Shown: positions 1 to 10,807, counted from the first letter of the stretch. The stretch is DNA of 64,000 nt from Flammeovirgaceae bacterium (GCA_016709845.1 JADJMA010000008.1:1-64000), one strand, 5' to 3'. Made by a program: numbers and translations. Notes: generated by a model not told the origin, from the letters alone.

Positions 1-272
1 GCCACGCACGAAAGCAAGAACCAGAGCGAGAGTTCTTTGAAGTAGGATTTATCCTTTACCTTAATCTGAGCAATAGAAAATACAATCAGCGATAAATAGA
101 TTACACTCCACACAGAAAAAGTAAAACCAGCAGGCGTGAAAAGACTAGGATATAAATCTGAAATTTGCCCGGTGTTCATGCCATTAATGGGCAGAATATT
201 CGCAAGGGCATTTACGGTTAGCACAGCAACCAATGCCAGAATATTTAAAATTATAAAGATCCGATTGCTCAT
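1..272 (-). CDS. TspO/MBR-like membrane protein, N-terminal part (runs off the window)
   Basis: The frame opens at an ATG (270-272, minus) and stays open to the window edge, giving about 90 residues. It begins MSNRIFIILNILALVAVLTV, a clear membrane segment. Then come the stretches ALANILPINGMNTGQISDLY and FTPAGFTFSVWSVIYLSLIV, with a second membrane segment. The 'LPING...P..F.PAGxTFxxWxxIY' pattern is that of TspO/MBR-related (tryptophan-rich sensory protein-like) membrane proteins, which usually have five helices. The family link comes from recognised pattern only, and the C-terminal helices are not visible. The next gene is divergent, about 85 bp away. Confidence 0.6.
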   Translation of the reverse strand, partial: MSNRIFIILNILALVAVLTVNALANILPINGMNTGQISDLYPSLFTPAGFTFSVWSVIYLSLIVFSIAQIKVKDKSYFKELSLWFLLSCV

Positions 273-357
273 GGTTAAAGCTATTAAGTTAAGTTGATAA
301 TTCCTCTTGGTTAATAACCAGCATACGGGTAATATTGTTCTCCCAAAATTAAAGGCT

Positions 358-2498
358 ATGAAATCAACTTCAATCCTCCTTTGCTTTACTATTTATTGCC
401 ATGTTAGCATCTTGTACAAAATCTCCAAACACTGAAACTGTTTCAAATTATCCGGTATCGGCCAAAGTTGATACGGTTGATACCTATTTTGGTGCGGCCG
501 TGCCCGATCCTTACCGATGGATGGAGAATGATACAACGAAAGCTGTGGCTGATTGGGTGAAGGCCGAGAATGAAGTGACATTCGGCTTCTTAGATAAAAT
601 ACCATATCGTACTGAAATCAAAAAGCGACTTGAAGCGTTGAACAATTACGAAAAACTTGGTGCGCCCTTTAAGCGTGGCGATTATATTTATTTCTATAAG
701 AACGATGGTTTACAAAACCACTATGTGTTGTATCGTAAAAAAGGCGAGCAGGGTGAGACGGAGGTTTTTCTTGACCCAAACTCTTTTTCAAAAGATGGCA
801 CCCTGCGGTTAGCTGGTGTTTCGTTTTCAAAAGATCGTGCGCGGGCAGCCTATCAGATTTCCAAAGGCTTAGCCGACTGGACAGAAGCCATTATTATAAA
901 TGCTTTTGATAAAACTCCTCTTGAAGACACGCTGCGCGATATAAAATTTAGTGGAATTTCCTGGCGCGGCAACGATGGTTTTTATTTTAGCACGTACGAA
1001 AAACCAAAAGGCAGTCAGCTAACAGCTAAAACCCAAAGTCATAAATTGTATTTCCATAAAGTGGGCACACCCAGAAGTCAGGATCAATTGATTTTGGTGA
1101 TGACAAAAACCCGCGCAGATATGTGGGGGAGGACTTACGGAAGATGAACGCTTTCTGGTTGTAACAGCATCAACCAGCACAACGGGCAATGAACTTTATA
1201 TGCAAGACTTGAGTGATCCAAAAGGAAAGTTGATTACTGTGGTGAATAATTTTGATAATAACCATAATGTGCTGGATAATGAAGGAGGCCGGATTTTGGT
1301 TGAAACAAATTTAAATGCTCCGAACAATCGGGTTGTTGAATTTGATTTCTCGAAACCGGGTGTTGAAGACTGGAAGGATGTAATTCCAGAAACGGAAAAT
1401 GTATTAAGTGCTTCCACGGGGGGCAAATACTTATTTGCAGATTATACCGTAGACGTTAAAACGCAGATTAAACAATTTGATTTGCAAGGTAAGGTGATTC
1501 GCGAAGTAAAGTTGCCAGGCATTGGGTCGGCCGGTGGCTTCAGAACTCGTAGTACGGAGAAAGAGCTATACTATTCATTCACGTCTTTTACCTATCCAAC
1601 TTCAATTTTTAAATATGATCTGGCTTCGGGTAATTCAACCTTGTATGCTCAACCCAAGGTAGATTTTAATCCGGTAGATTATGAGACTAAGCAGGTTTTT
1701 TATACCAGTAAGGATGGTACTAAAGTGCCAATGTTTATCGTGTATAAGAAAGGGCTTCAGCTAAATGGGGAAAACCCAACCTGGCTTTATGCCTATGGCG
1801 GATTTGGGGTATCACTTACTTCTTATTTTGATCCATCAATGATTGTTTGGCTGGAAAATGGTGGCGTGTATGCGCAACCGAATTTGCGCGGTGGTGGTGA
1901 GTATGGTGAGAAGTGGCATTTGGCCGGAACGAAAATGCAAAAGCAAAATGTGTTTGATGATTTTATTGCGGCAGGAGAGTACCTGATAAGCGAGAAATAT
2001 ACATCACATGATTACCTCGCAATCGTTGGTGGATCAAATGGGGGATTGTTGGTAGGCGCAACCATGGCACAACGCCCTGATCTTGCCAAAGTAGCCTTGC
2101 CTGCCGTAGGCGTGATGGATATGTTGCGCTATCATAAATTTACAGCAGGCGCAGGTTGGGCTTATGATTATGGAACGGCTGATGACTCGAAAGAAATGTT
2201 TGAATACATTAAAAAATATTCTCCTCTGCATGCGCTTAAACCAAACACAGCGTACCCGGCAACTTTAATTACCACAGCCGATCATGACGATCGGGTTGTG
2301 CCAGCGCACTCATTTAAGTTCGCAGCTACTCTTCAGGAAATGAATAGTGCACCAAACCCAGCATTGATTCGCATTGAAACAAAGTCAGGACATGGATCAT
2401 CTAACCTTTCTAAAGCCATAGAAACGGATGCGGATCAGTTTGCTTTTACCTGGTATAACATGGGCGTGGTGCCACCCATGGTGAAGAAGGGAATGTGA
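358..2498 (+). CDS. Prolyl oligopeptidase (S9A family) lipoprotein, frameshifted
   Basis: Serine peptidase cleaving after proline in small peptides. A signal peptide with a lipobox (LFIAMLASC) suggests a periplasmic or outer-membrane lipoprotein. The N-terminal beta-propeller runs to about residue 430, followed by the alpha/beta hydrolase domain. The nucleophile sits in GGSNGG (Ser codon 2034-2036), the Asp in DHDDRVVP and the His in GHGSS near 2391. The length of about 713 residues fits the family. Three shifts break the frame: near 385 inside the signal peptide, near 1093 and near 1126, where the conserved DKNPRRYVG is readable only in a third frame. ATG 358 is chosen because it restores a complete lipoprotein signal; the next in-frame ATG (401) lies inside that signal. 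Confidence 0.9.
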
Positions 2499-2541
2499 TA
2501 AGGAGTTGAAGAAAGGATAGGAGTTGGATACTCGATGGTTA

Positions 2542-2650
2542 TACCGCTAAGTCGCAATGGTGCAAAGAGAATTTATAAGAGACAAAAGACATCAGCGTAT
2601 CAATTTAACCCTTGCGGTAAAAATTTGAAATACTAAGTCGCGATGACACA
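2542..2650. repeat. Solo copy of the CGC-rich inverted repeat (MITE-like)
   Basis: The spacer between two convergent genes holds TACCGCTAAGTCGC at 2542 and the inverted end CTTGCGGTA at 2611-2619, so the 78-bp block is bounded by TACCGC/GCGGTA. A further related stretch, ACTAAGTCGCGATGAC, follows at about 2632-2647. The ends resemble the terminal repeats of the GxxExxY unit at 29254-29836 and the internal copy at 29747-29770. There is no coding content. It reads as a gene-less copy of the same repeat family. Confidence 0.6.
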
Positions 2651-2668
2651 TGAGACGGGCAACCAGTA

Positions 2669-4450
2669 TCAAGCTCCCAATTCCTTAATTTTTACCGCTG
2701 CACTTTTCCCCGCTACCTCCGTAAGTTCTTCGAGGCTGGCACCTTTAATTTTCTTTACCGATTTAAAGTGTGCTAAAAGTTTATCAGCAGTCTTTTTGCC
2801 AATACCGGGTATTTCTTCAATCTCGGTTACGAAAGTTGACTTACTTCTCTTTTGCCGATGGAAGGTAATGGCAAACCGGTGAGCTTCATCGCGGATGCGT
2901 TGAATTAATAAAAGCGCAGGTGATTTTTTACTAATCAATAATGGAAGTGGGTCTTCCGGGTAATAAATTTCTTCCAATCGTTTAGCGATGCCCACAATCG
3001 GAATTTTTCCATAAATGCCAAGGTCTTGCAACGCTTCACACGCACTGCTTAATTGACCTTTGCCGCCATCAACAATAATCAGATTCGGGTACTCACCCTC
3101 CTCTTCCATTATTCGCTTATACCTTCGGCCCACAATTTCTTTCATCGATGCAAAATCATCGGGCCCTATTACGGTTTTAATATTGAAATGACGATACCCT
3201 CTCTTTTCAGGCTTTCCATCTACAAACCGAACCATAGAGGCAACAGGTGAACTTCCCTGAAAGTTGGAGTTATCAAAGCATTCAATAATTTTAGGGTAGC
3301 TGAGCAGGCGAAGATTCTCCTGCATAATGTGAAGCACTTTATTCTTTTTGGATTTTAGTTCTTCCTTGCTAATCTCTTTTTCCCGTTTTTGATAGAGTGC
3401 GTTTTTCAAGGAGAGATCAATCAGTTTTTTCTTGTCACCAATTTGGGGTACCACGTTTTCAAATTCTGTAGACTTAACCGATAGCGGCACATTGGTAAAC
3501 ACTTCGGGGTTATTGCTTCGATAGGTAGTGCGCAGTTCTTCCACAACCAAACTTAAAATATCTTCGTTGGCTTCGTCCAGTTTCTTTTTTACCTCCAGAT
3601 TTTTTGAAAGAATAATTGAGCCTTCCTTGATTTTCAGATAGTTTACAAAGGCCTCGGTTTCGGTACTCGTTATTGTAACCACATCAATATTGGTGAGTTT
3701 CGGATTAACCACTAGTGATTTGGAGTGAAATTTTTCTAATAGTTCGACCTTGTGCTTATACTGGGCGGCTCGCTCAAACTCCATGGCTTCGGCTGCGTCT
3801 TTCATCCTTCGTGTAAATTCATTTTTAACCACACTCAGGTCGGCCTTTAAAATGTTTCTTACTTGAGCGATTTCTTCCAGGTAGGAGGTCTCATCCTGTA
3901 ATCCTTCGCACGGACCTTTGCAATTCCCGATATGAAACTCAAGGCAAACTTTAAATTTCTTTTGTTCAATATTTTCCTGCGAAAGCAACAGCGAACACGT
4001 GCGAATGGAATATAACTGCCGCACCAATTCCAGTACACTCTTCATGGACACCACACTGGTGTAGGGGCCAAAATATTCGCCTTGCTTTGGATTGTGTTTT
4101 CTTGTATAAATAACTCTTGGAAAGCGCTCTTTTAAAATGCAGAGGTAGGGAAACGTTTTGTCGTCCTTAAGAAGGATGTTATACTTAGGTTGATATTGTT
4201 TGATGAAATTATTTTCGAGAAGTAATGCATCGAACTCGGTGTTGGCTATCGTAAACTCAATTTTCTTTATTTCAGAAACAAGCTTTTCGGTTTTACGATT
4301 GTGTTGTGATTGTTTCGTGAAATAACTGGTAACCCGTTTCTTTAAACTCTTAGCCTTACCTACATAAATCAACTCACCCTCTTGGTTGTAGTATCGATAA
4401 ATACCGGGCGAATCAGGGAGAGAAGAAATTATATTTTTTAAATCGGACAC
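2669..4450 (-). CDS. uvrC: UvrABC system protein C (excinuclease subunit)
   Basis: Makes both incisions in nucleotide excision repair after UvrA and UvrB load at the lesion. It has 593 residues, the normal size, and is intact. The N-terminal GIY-YIG nuclease domain is at about residues 12-95 (GIYRYY ... IYVGKAKSLKKR). A UVR motif that contacts UvrB lies near residue 215 (MEFERAAQYKHKVELL). The RNase H-like nuclease is at about 380-530, with the metal-site stretch VDGGKGQLSSA. Tandem helix-hairpin-helix motifs end the protein (IPGIGKKTADKLLAHF). It is monocistronic, convergent with the peptidase gene and transcribed in the same direction as the PBP gene upstream. Confidence 0.96.
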   Translation of the reverse strand: MSDLKNIISSLPDSPGIYRYYNQEGELIYVGKAKSLKKRVTSYFTKQSQHNRKTEKLVSEIKKIEFTIANTEFDALLLENNFIKQYQPKYNILLKDDKTFPYLCILKERFPRVIYTRKHNPKQGEYFGPYTSVVSMKSVLELVRQLYSIRTCSLLLSQENIEQKKFKVCLEFHIGNCKGPCEGLQDETSYLEEIAQVRNILKADLSVVKNEFTRRMKDAAEAMEFERAAQYKHKVELLEKFHSKSLVVNPKLTNIDVVTITSTETEAFVNYLKIKEGSIILSKNLEVKKKLDEANEDILSLVVEELRTTYRSNNPEVFTNVPLSVKSTEFENVVPQIGDKKKLIDLSLKNALYQKREKEISKEELKSKKNKVLHIMQENLRLLSYPKIIECFDNSNFQGSSPVASMVRFVDGKPEKRGYRHFNIKTVIGPDDFASMKEIVGRRYKRIMEEEGEYPNLIIVDGGKGQLSSACEALQDLGIYGKIPIVGIAKRLEEIYYPEDPLPLLISKKSPALLLIQRIRDEAHRFAITFHRQKRSKSTFVTEIEEIPGIGKKTADKLLAHFKSVKKIKGASLEELTEVAGKSAAVKIKELGA

Positions 4451-4451
4451 G

Positions 4452-4540
4452 ATGTAAAATTACGATTTACGAATTGTTAAATGGTACTTCGTTTCCCGAT
4501 AGCTATGGGAACGTAAATTCGCACATCGTCAATTAACAAT
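4452..4540. repeat. TTACGA-type intergenic repeat
   Basis: The spacer between uvrC and the PBP gene contains AATTACGATTTACGAATTG, then GGTACTTCGT and the imperfect palindrome TCCCGATAGCTATGGGA. The same TTACGA/ACGAAGTAC vocabulary fills the spacer at 59688-59802. It lies in a non-coding gap and looks like a dispersed repeat of unknown function. Confidence 0.4.
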
Positions 4541-4545
4541 TGCTG

Positions 4546-6883
4546 TTAATGATTTATATCCCACGGTTCCTCATCAAGCATTTTGAGGGAGTCGGAGAGC
4601 TCGTGTTTGCTGCAGTCCAACGTCATGTCCAGGCCGCTGGAGGGTCGTTTAAATTGCCCCTTTACAATTCCAGTAGCAGGGTCGGCATAAACTTTTGTCA
4701 TAAACTTATCCCAAATAGGCCGAGCCGATTTTCCGCCCTGCCCGAATAGCCAGGAAGGAAAATGGATAGCTCTTTCATCGCCACCCGTCCAAATGCCGGT
4801 AACCAAATCATGCGTTAGTCCGATGTACCAACCGTCCGAAGCATCGTTGGTTGTACCGGTCTTGCCACCAATTTCATTATCGATCCGCAAATCACGACTT
4901 AAACCCATAGAGGTTCCACCCTGCTCTTCCGTTCCTCCGCGCAACATGTAAATCATTTTATAAGCGGTTTGCTCATTAATTGCCTCTCTGGTTTTGGGAT
5001 TAAAAATTTCTATTACGTTGCCATTCTTATCTTCAATGCGTGTAAGAAAAATCGGCTCGGTGTTAATACCACCATTAACAAAAGTGCTGTAGGCACCCAC
5101 CATCTCAAACAACGACACATCGCTGGTGCCCAAACAAAGTGAAGGCACGGCATCTAGTTTACTTTGAATGCCAACCCGGTGAGCAAACTCGACTACATTC
5201 TCGGGTTTTAACTCCTGCATGATCTGGGCTGTTATAGAATTCACCGACTGTGCCATTGCCTGTCTAATAGTCATGCTTTCGCCATGTCCTCTCGAGCCAT
5301 CCGCATTGAGCGGAAACCAAGGGGGCTGGTTAGGGATGTAAAATTGGGGAGCAATGTCTTTTTTAATTACGCACGGAGAGTATCCGTTCTCCATGGCCAA
5401 TCCATAGACAAAAGATTTAAAGGTTGAGCCTGGCTGACGAGTGCCCTGCTTAACGTGGTCAAATTTGAAATACTTGTGATTGATACCCCCCACCCATGTT
5501 TTGATGTGACCGGTGTATGGGTCCATCGACATAACACCGGTGTTGAGAAAGCGTTTGTAATAGCTCAATGAATCATAGCTGCTAAACAAAGTATCCCTTT
5601 CACCATTCCAAGAGAAAATGGTCATAGGCTTTTTCAGATTAAGCATAATCTTTAGCGAATCAGATTTTTCGCCATACTTTTCTGAATAAACTTTATAAGC
5701 ATCAGTTTGTCGAATTCGTCTCTGAAGAAAATCACGAATCTCCCGGCCGTCATCATCTACCCAAGGATTTCGATTTCTTTTTTCCACTCCTCATCGAACT
5801 GAGTCTGCAACTCCTTCATGTGCTCGGCCATAGCTTCTTCCGCATACTTTTGCAATCGACTGTCAATCGTGGTATAAATTTTTAAACCGGAGTTATACAG
5901 ATCAATTCCCTTGCTATTACAATACTGAAGTAGATAATTACCTAGTACGGTTCGGAAATAGGTGGCTAACCCTTCATTTTGATTTTGAACACTATAGCTA
6001 AGCTCGATAGGCAAAGCTTTGATCGAGTCGTATTGCTCGGGAGTAGTTATTTTATATCCATGGCGATAAATCTTATATAAGATTTCATTGCGTTTGCGAA
6101 GTGAGTTATCTGGGTTTCGCTGTGGATTATAATAAGTAGCTGCCTGTAACATCCCAACCAGCACGGCAGATTCTTGCAGATTAAGACTATCGGGTTGCTT
6201 ATTAAAGTAGGTTTCGGCTGCAACTTTAATTCCGAAAGAGTTACTGCTAAAGGTTACTGTATTTAGATACATCGCAATGATTTCATTCTTGGTAAAATTC
6301 TCTTCAAGGTTTATCGAAATGATCCACTCTTTTGTTTTTTGAATCACCCTTTTGGGAATGTTACCTAAGTTCCCTAACCAACCGTCCAGGCTGTGGTCAG
6401 GATTCATGGTGTAAAGATTTTTGGCAAGTTGCTGCGTAATGGTACTACCACCCCTTGTGGATTTAATGTAATCAAGCCAAACAGCACGCGCACATAAGCT
6501 GGAAAATCTAATCCGGAGTGATTGTAAAAACGATGGTCCTCTGAAATAATTAACGTGTTGACGAGATCTTCTGAAAGCTCGTTGAAGTGAACCTGGCTGC
6601 GATTGTATCGGAAGTATCGACCTAAGGAAACTCCATCTGCTGAAATTACTTCAGAGGATAAATCATTCTCCGGATTTTCAACTTCTTTCAAGCTTGGCAT
6701 TTCGCCAAAGGCACCAAACAAGTTTATGCTTACCGTGTAGATGTATAACGGAAATCCTAAAAGAAAACAGAGGAAACCAATCCACACATATTTTACTGAC
6801 TTGCGGATCCAGGGTTTCTCAGTCTTGAGAAAGCTACTGATTTTGCTTTTGATAGTTTTGGTCGAAGAAGGTGAGGTACTCAT
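4546..6883 (-). CDS. Class A penicillin-binding protein 1A (bifunctional murein synthase), frameshifted
   Basis: Polymerises lipid II and cross-links peptidoglycan; inner-membrane anchored, acting in the periplasm. Reading across two shifts (about 6465 and 5770) gives about 779 residues, normal for the family. One membrane helix (about 30-52) is followed by the GT51 glycosyltransferase with EDHRFYNHSGLD and GGSTITQQLAKNLYT, the latter readable only in the second frame. The transpeptidase domain shows QPGSTFKSF (catalytic Ser in STFK), SVN (in QSVNSIT) and KTGTTND, so all three penicillin-binding motifs are present. The start lies inside the 3' end of porW (50-bp overlap), so the two genes are probably co-transcribed and translationally coupled. 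The breaks look like sequencing errors. Confidence 0.93.
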
Positions 6884-9413
6884 CCAGCGCTTTGGTTCTA
6901 TAAAAAAGTTGAAAGTTATCTTTGGTAATTACAAAGCTATAGAATTTATAATTGGAAAATGGCTTGGTAGTAGCAATCTGAGCGAGGAATTTGTCGAAAT
7001 AGCTGAGAGCAGTTTCGCGGTTAGGAAGTTCAATAACAACGGTGATTGTTTTCTCTTCATTGAAAATAATATTGCTTGTGTTTAACTTCAAATCTTTCCA
7101 TTGACTGGTATTATATTTTTCAAGTGCAGTAGAAACAGGATTAGTAATTTTATCGTTCGTATTATATACGATAACAAAATTATGAGCACCTTCCATGGAG
7201 TTGTTAAACTGAATACCCTTCGCGCGTTCTAACTTTTCAACTAATGTTTTTGATGAGGCCAACAATTGCTCTGCATACGGTTTTAAATTACCATCCGGAT
7301 ATTTTTTAATGTACTCACTTAATTCATATTGATAGCGGGTTACGTCTTCTGTTTTACCGGTGATCAGAATTCTTAATAATTCGAGCTGCGGGGTAAAGGC
7401 AGTATTCCCCTCCTGCATAGCCAATTTGATTTTTTCCTGTGCAGGGCGTAAGTTGTTAGCCTGATAATAGGTGTAAGCTTCTTTATAAATCAGTTTCTGT
7501 TTTTCGGCTGCCACACTGGTTTCTCTTAGATAATCAGGATTAATTAAAATACGTGTAAAGGTAGATTGCGGATAGTTGGTCTTTAAGAGGGTTGCATACT
7601 GTTCGGCTTTTGCCAAATCCTTATCGCGCGAAATAAGATAAAGTTTGTAAAGGACTTCAGGCTCATAGTCAGATCCAGGAAACCGTTGCAATAATTTTGT
7701 ATACGACTCCGAGGCATTTTCCTTTTCATCCAGCTGGAAATAATACAAATCTCCCAGCATAAAATATCCTTCTTCAATTTTGACAAGGGCAGCAGCTTTT
7801 TGTTCTGCGGTTCTGGGGATTTGACTGATTAGTTTTCCTACTTCATCGGGCGCCTCAGTAGTTTTGATTTCAGTAGTGGTGGGTGCTGCTTTCGGCCCAT
7901 CGGCTTGTGCAACCGGAGTTACCATGTCATTAATCACTGACGTTTTGTTCGATCTGCGCCAGTTATCTTCCAATGGAATGTCACTCCAAATTCTTTTAAA
8001 CTCAGACTCCCCCAGAGCAATGGCCGAGGGGTTTCCAAAATACCAATCGGATGTGGCGGTTGACTGGGTATTAAAAAACGAACTATTTTGATTATCACCA
8101 GAACTGTTATTAGACCGCTTCTTCTTTTTCTTTATAGTCTCAACACTTTTTCGACTGGCCATCAAAGAATCGAGATGACCACGCAACGTAAGGGAGTCGA
8201 ATTCAGACAAGGCAAGCAAACTATCATTCCAGGTAATCGCTTCTGTATACTTGGCAAACTCACCCAAAATTTCCTGCCTTTGTTTAATGGCATCATAATT
8301 TTCGAAATCTTTTGGTAGCGCTGCGATAGCGCTATCATAATATAATTTAGCAAGGCTATATTTCTTCAACGAATCAAATTCTAATTGTCCAATACGTAGA
8401 TAAGCGCTTCCCTGAATGCGTTTGTTTGTGCCGGCATGAGCCGCTGCGGTATAATTTGAAATGGCTTGTTTAAGGTTGCCTTGCTTTCGTTCAAATTCTC
8501 CAAGTTCATAATGGATTTTATCGACAAACTCTATGTTCTTTGTATCCGTAAGCATTTTTCCAAACTGATCGCGTAATCGCTTTATATCTTTTTTATCGTC
8601 CAGGCGAGCAACCTGCGCCATGTTTAATCGCGCATAGAAATCAATTTCGTAATCCGGATGAGCGGCAACACACTTATGATAATAATTAAATGCTTCGGCA
8701 TTGAAGCCAAGCTTTTGATAGATCTGCCCGATAAGGAAATAAATTCTTCCTTTTTGATCGTTGTGCTGCAAGAGCGAGTCGGCACGGGCCAGGTTGCGCA
8801 CCATATTATCATAGTCATTGCGCACCTGATAGTAATAAGCTTTTTCGAGATAAAGATCTTTCCGGTTTACTTTATTTAGTTTCTCTTTTTCTAGAAAGCG
8901 AAATGTTTCTTCGGCACGATCGTAATCATTTTGTTCGGTGAAGGTTCTTAACAATTGTACTAAAGCGGCATGACGCGTGTTGGCATCTGGGCTTTTCGTG
9001 TTTACGTATTTAAATGTTTGAATCGCGTTTTGAAAATCACTGGCATAAAGTCTGGCTTTGCCCACCAGCACGTAGTTATCGTCTACCCATTTACTGTTGG
9101 GATGACGTTGAATTGAAATGGAAGCCATCTTGATTATTTCTTCCGTGTCTTTACTATACGTTTTGGCCAGGATGGTGTCTAGTTTAGGAAAGAGCCTTAG
9201 AATTTGATTGGGGTCGTCATCCAGGCTTTTAAAGATTATTTTTTCGACCTCCTTTGTTTTTTCGCGCGCATAGTAATATCCATTAAAATGCGCAGTTGTG
9301 TTATGAAATATATTGCTGGTAAAGGAGTTTTGTTCCACGGAACAACTCATCAGTATGCCAAGAAGCACAAAAAGAAGAAGTCGCACAGGAGAAATGTACA
9401 TGTTCAAGAGCAC
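6834..9413 (-). CDS. porW: Type IX secretion system lipoprotein PorW/SprE (TPR protein)
   Basis: A T9SS accessory lipoprotein needed for secretion and, in gliding members, motility; it probably sits in the outer membrane facing the periplasm. The 859-residue frame opens with a lipoprotein signal (FVLLGILMSC). The family hallmark HNTTAHFNGYYYAREKTKEV follows, then many tetratricopeptide-like helical repeats to about residue 390. There is a Ser/Asn/Thr-rich linker around 430-560, more TPR-like repeats, and a C-terminal region. ATG 9413 and ATG 9401 are both possible; 9401 would give a more compact signal peptide. A -7 box lies just upstream. Its stop codon lies 50 bp inside the PBP1A-type gene. 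Confidence 0.88.
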   Translation of the reverse strand: MLLNMYISPVRLLLFVLLGILMSCSVEQNSFTSNIFHNTTAHFNGYYYAREKTKEVEKIIFKSLDDDPNQILRLFPKLDTILAKTYSKDTEEIIKMASISIQRHPNSKWVDDNYVLVGKARLYASDFQNAIQTFKYVNTKSPDANTRHAALVQLLRTFTEQNDYDRAEETFRFLEKEKLNKVNRKDLYLEKAYYYQVRNDYDNMVRNLARADSLLQHNDQKGRIYFLIGQIYQKLGFNAEAFNYYHKCVAAHPDYEIDFYARLNMAQVARLDDKKDIKRLRDQFGKMLTDTKNIEFVDKIHYELGEFERKQGNLKQAISNYTAAAHAGTNKRIQGSAYLRIGQLEFDSLKKYSLAKLYYDSAIAALPKDFENYDAIKQRQEILGEFAKYTEAITWNDSLLALSEFDSLTLRGHLDSLMASRKSVETIKKKKKRSNNSSGDNQNSSFFNTQSTATSDWYFGNPSAIALGESEFKRIWSDIPLEDNWRRSNKTSVINDMVTPVAQADGPKAAPTTTEIKTTEAPDEVGKLISQIPRTAEQKAAALVKIEEGYFMLGDLYYFQLDEKENASESYTKLLQRFPGSDYEPEVLYKLYLISRDKDLAKAEQYATLLKTNYPQSTFTRILINPDYLRETSVAAEKQKLIYKEAYTYYQANNLRPAQEKIKLAMQEGNTAFTPQLELLRILITGKTEDVTRYQYELSEYIKKYPDGNLKPYAEQLLASSKTLVEKLERAKGIQFNNSMEGAHNFVIVYNTNDKITNPVSTALEKYNTSQWKDLKLNTSNIIFNEEKTITVVIELPNRETALSYFDKFLAQIATTKPFSNYKFYSFVITKDNFQLFYRTKALDEYLTFFDQNYQKQNQ

Positions 9414-9429
9414 ACCGGTTTATTAGTTA

Positions 9430-9437
9430 CAAACGTA
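9430..9437 (-). promoter_or_regulatory. Bacteroidota -7 promoter element for porW
   Basis: On the minus strand the octamer TACGTTTG matches the phylum's TAnnTTTG -7 consensus, 16-28 bp before the two candidate start codons of porW. A well-spaced TTG at -33 is not obvious, so the call rests on one box. Confidence 0.45.
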
Positions 9438-9498
9438 AAAAACAGATATTCAATATTATAATCGATCAGAATATCTAATTTTGCTAAAATTATCGATT

Positions 9499-10364
9499 TT
9501 GAAACCTAAAAAGACCATTTCGGAAAGACTAACCACCAAGTACCAGTTGGTTATACGCAATGAAGAAAACCTGGCTGAGAAATCAACCCTGGGGTTTTAC
9601 GTATGCTAAAGTCATGGTAATTACAGCATCCTTGTTTCTTATTCTGTTTGCCTTCAGCTTATTCCTCTCAAAAACTTTACTGGCTAAATGGTTTGATCCT
9701 AAGCACGCTCAAATGGAAGCAAATAAAAAATTATATGAGCTTGCTTTAAAAGTTGATTCCTTGCCGTAGAAGTAAGTCGTAAGATTTGTTCATACATAAT
9801 TTTCAACGCGTTTTAAGTGGTGATACTTCGAGTGGGTTTACCGATCCGGCAGAAGTTTTGAGTGGAGAGACTCAACCTGTAAAAGCCGTTGGTAATATGA
9901 AGTTAGCGGCCGCGGATTCTCAATTCAGAAAAGATTTTGAAAAATCTGAATTCTCGCTGGTTATGTTAACGAGTGGTAAATACCGCGAACTTCAGGAGAT
10001 CTTTTTCTTTACACCTATTACGGGTTTTGTATCCGATCATTATGATATAAAGAAAGGACACTATGGAGTAGATATAGTTGCCAAAACCAACGAGCCGGTA
10101 AAGTGTGTAGCCGATGGTACTGTTGTGATGGCTTCCTGGACACAAGACTCGGGTCACGTAATTGCTATTCAGCATCGGAACAATCTAATGTCGATATACA
10201 AGCACAATGCCGGATTATTAAAAAAAGTTGGTAATTTTGTGAATGCCGGTGATATTATCTCTATAGTTGGCAACAGTGGAGAGATGACCGATGGCCCTCA
10301 TTTGCATTTTGAAATGTGGTACAATGGCAACTCATTGAACCCGGAAGATTTTGTAACGTTTTAA
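9499..10364 (+). CDS. M23 family metallopeptidase (murein endopeptidase), frameshifted
   Basis: Predicted zinc peptidase acting on peptidoglycan cross-links. An N-terminal transmembrane helix (VMVITASLFLILFAF) is followed by a coiled segment and a C-terminal LytM/M23 domain with GHYGVDIVAK (zinc His and Asp) and the HLHFE motif near 10300. Three single-base shifts are needed to join it. A surplus G in the GGGG run near 9590 separates the start (KPKKTISERLTTKYQLVIRN) from the helix. Two missing bases near 9765 and 9783 restore DSLPVEVSRKDLFIHNFQ. The start is uncertain: TTG 9499 is the best in-frame candidate. Bactofilin follows 11 bp later, a common pairing in which bactofilin positions a wall hydrolase. 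Confidence 0.85.
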
Positions 10365-10375
10365 CAGACAAAACC

Positions 10376-10807
10376 ATGTTAACATCAAAAGAACAAAAAA
10401 AAGCCGCAGACGAGATTAGCAATTCCAGTAACGTTATTGGAAAGGGCACTGTGTTGGAGGGAAACATTGAAACCTTTGGTAATATTCGTATTGAAGGTAA
10501 AGTATTAGGAAGCATAAAATCTAAATCAAAAATCGCTCTCGGGCATTCAAGCCATGTAGAGGGAAATATCATTGCTCAAAATGCAGATATTGAAGGCGAA
10601 GTAAAGGGCAAATTAGAAATTTCAGAGTTGTTGATTTTGAAAGCTACGGCTAAAATCCATGGCGATATCATTACTGGTAAACTGGTGGTTGAGCCCGGTG
10701 CCACCTTCAACGGAAGTTGTAAGATGGGGGCGATTATTAAAGAAATAAAGATTGGCGAATCGAATGGTATGCATGCTCTTCGCCCGGAAGAAGTTCGTGC
10801 CAATTAA
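10376..10807 (+). CDS. Bactofilin (polymer-forming cytoskeletal protein)
   Basis: 143 residues from ATG 10376. An in-frame open stretch extends 60 bp upstream into the M23 gene, but this ATG directly follows the upstream stop. The sequence is a repetitive right-handed beta-helix: NVIGKGTVLEGNIETFGNIR, then turns such as EGKVLGSIKSKSKIALG and EGEVKGKLEISELLILKATA, with short flexible tails. Bactofilins self-assemble into nucleotide-independent filaments at the membrane and often recruit M23 peptidases, which fits the gene immediately upstream. The two probably form an operon that continues into the atp cluster. Confidence 0.93.
   Translation: MLTSKEQKKAADEISNSSNVIGKGTVLEGNIETFGNIRIEGKVLGSIKSKSKIALGHSSHVEGNIIAQNADIEGEVKGKLEISELLILKATAKIHGDIITGKLVVEPGATFNGSCKMGAIIKEIKIGESNGMHALRPEEVRAN

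Noticed and set aside
2643..2882. Plus-strand open frame of 79 codons over the uvrC 3' end
   Set aside because: It lies antisense to the helix-hairpin-helix end of UvrC and has no recognisable protein features.
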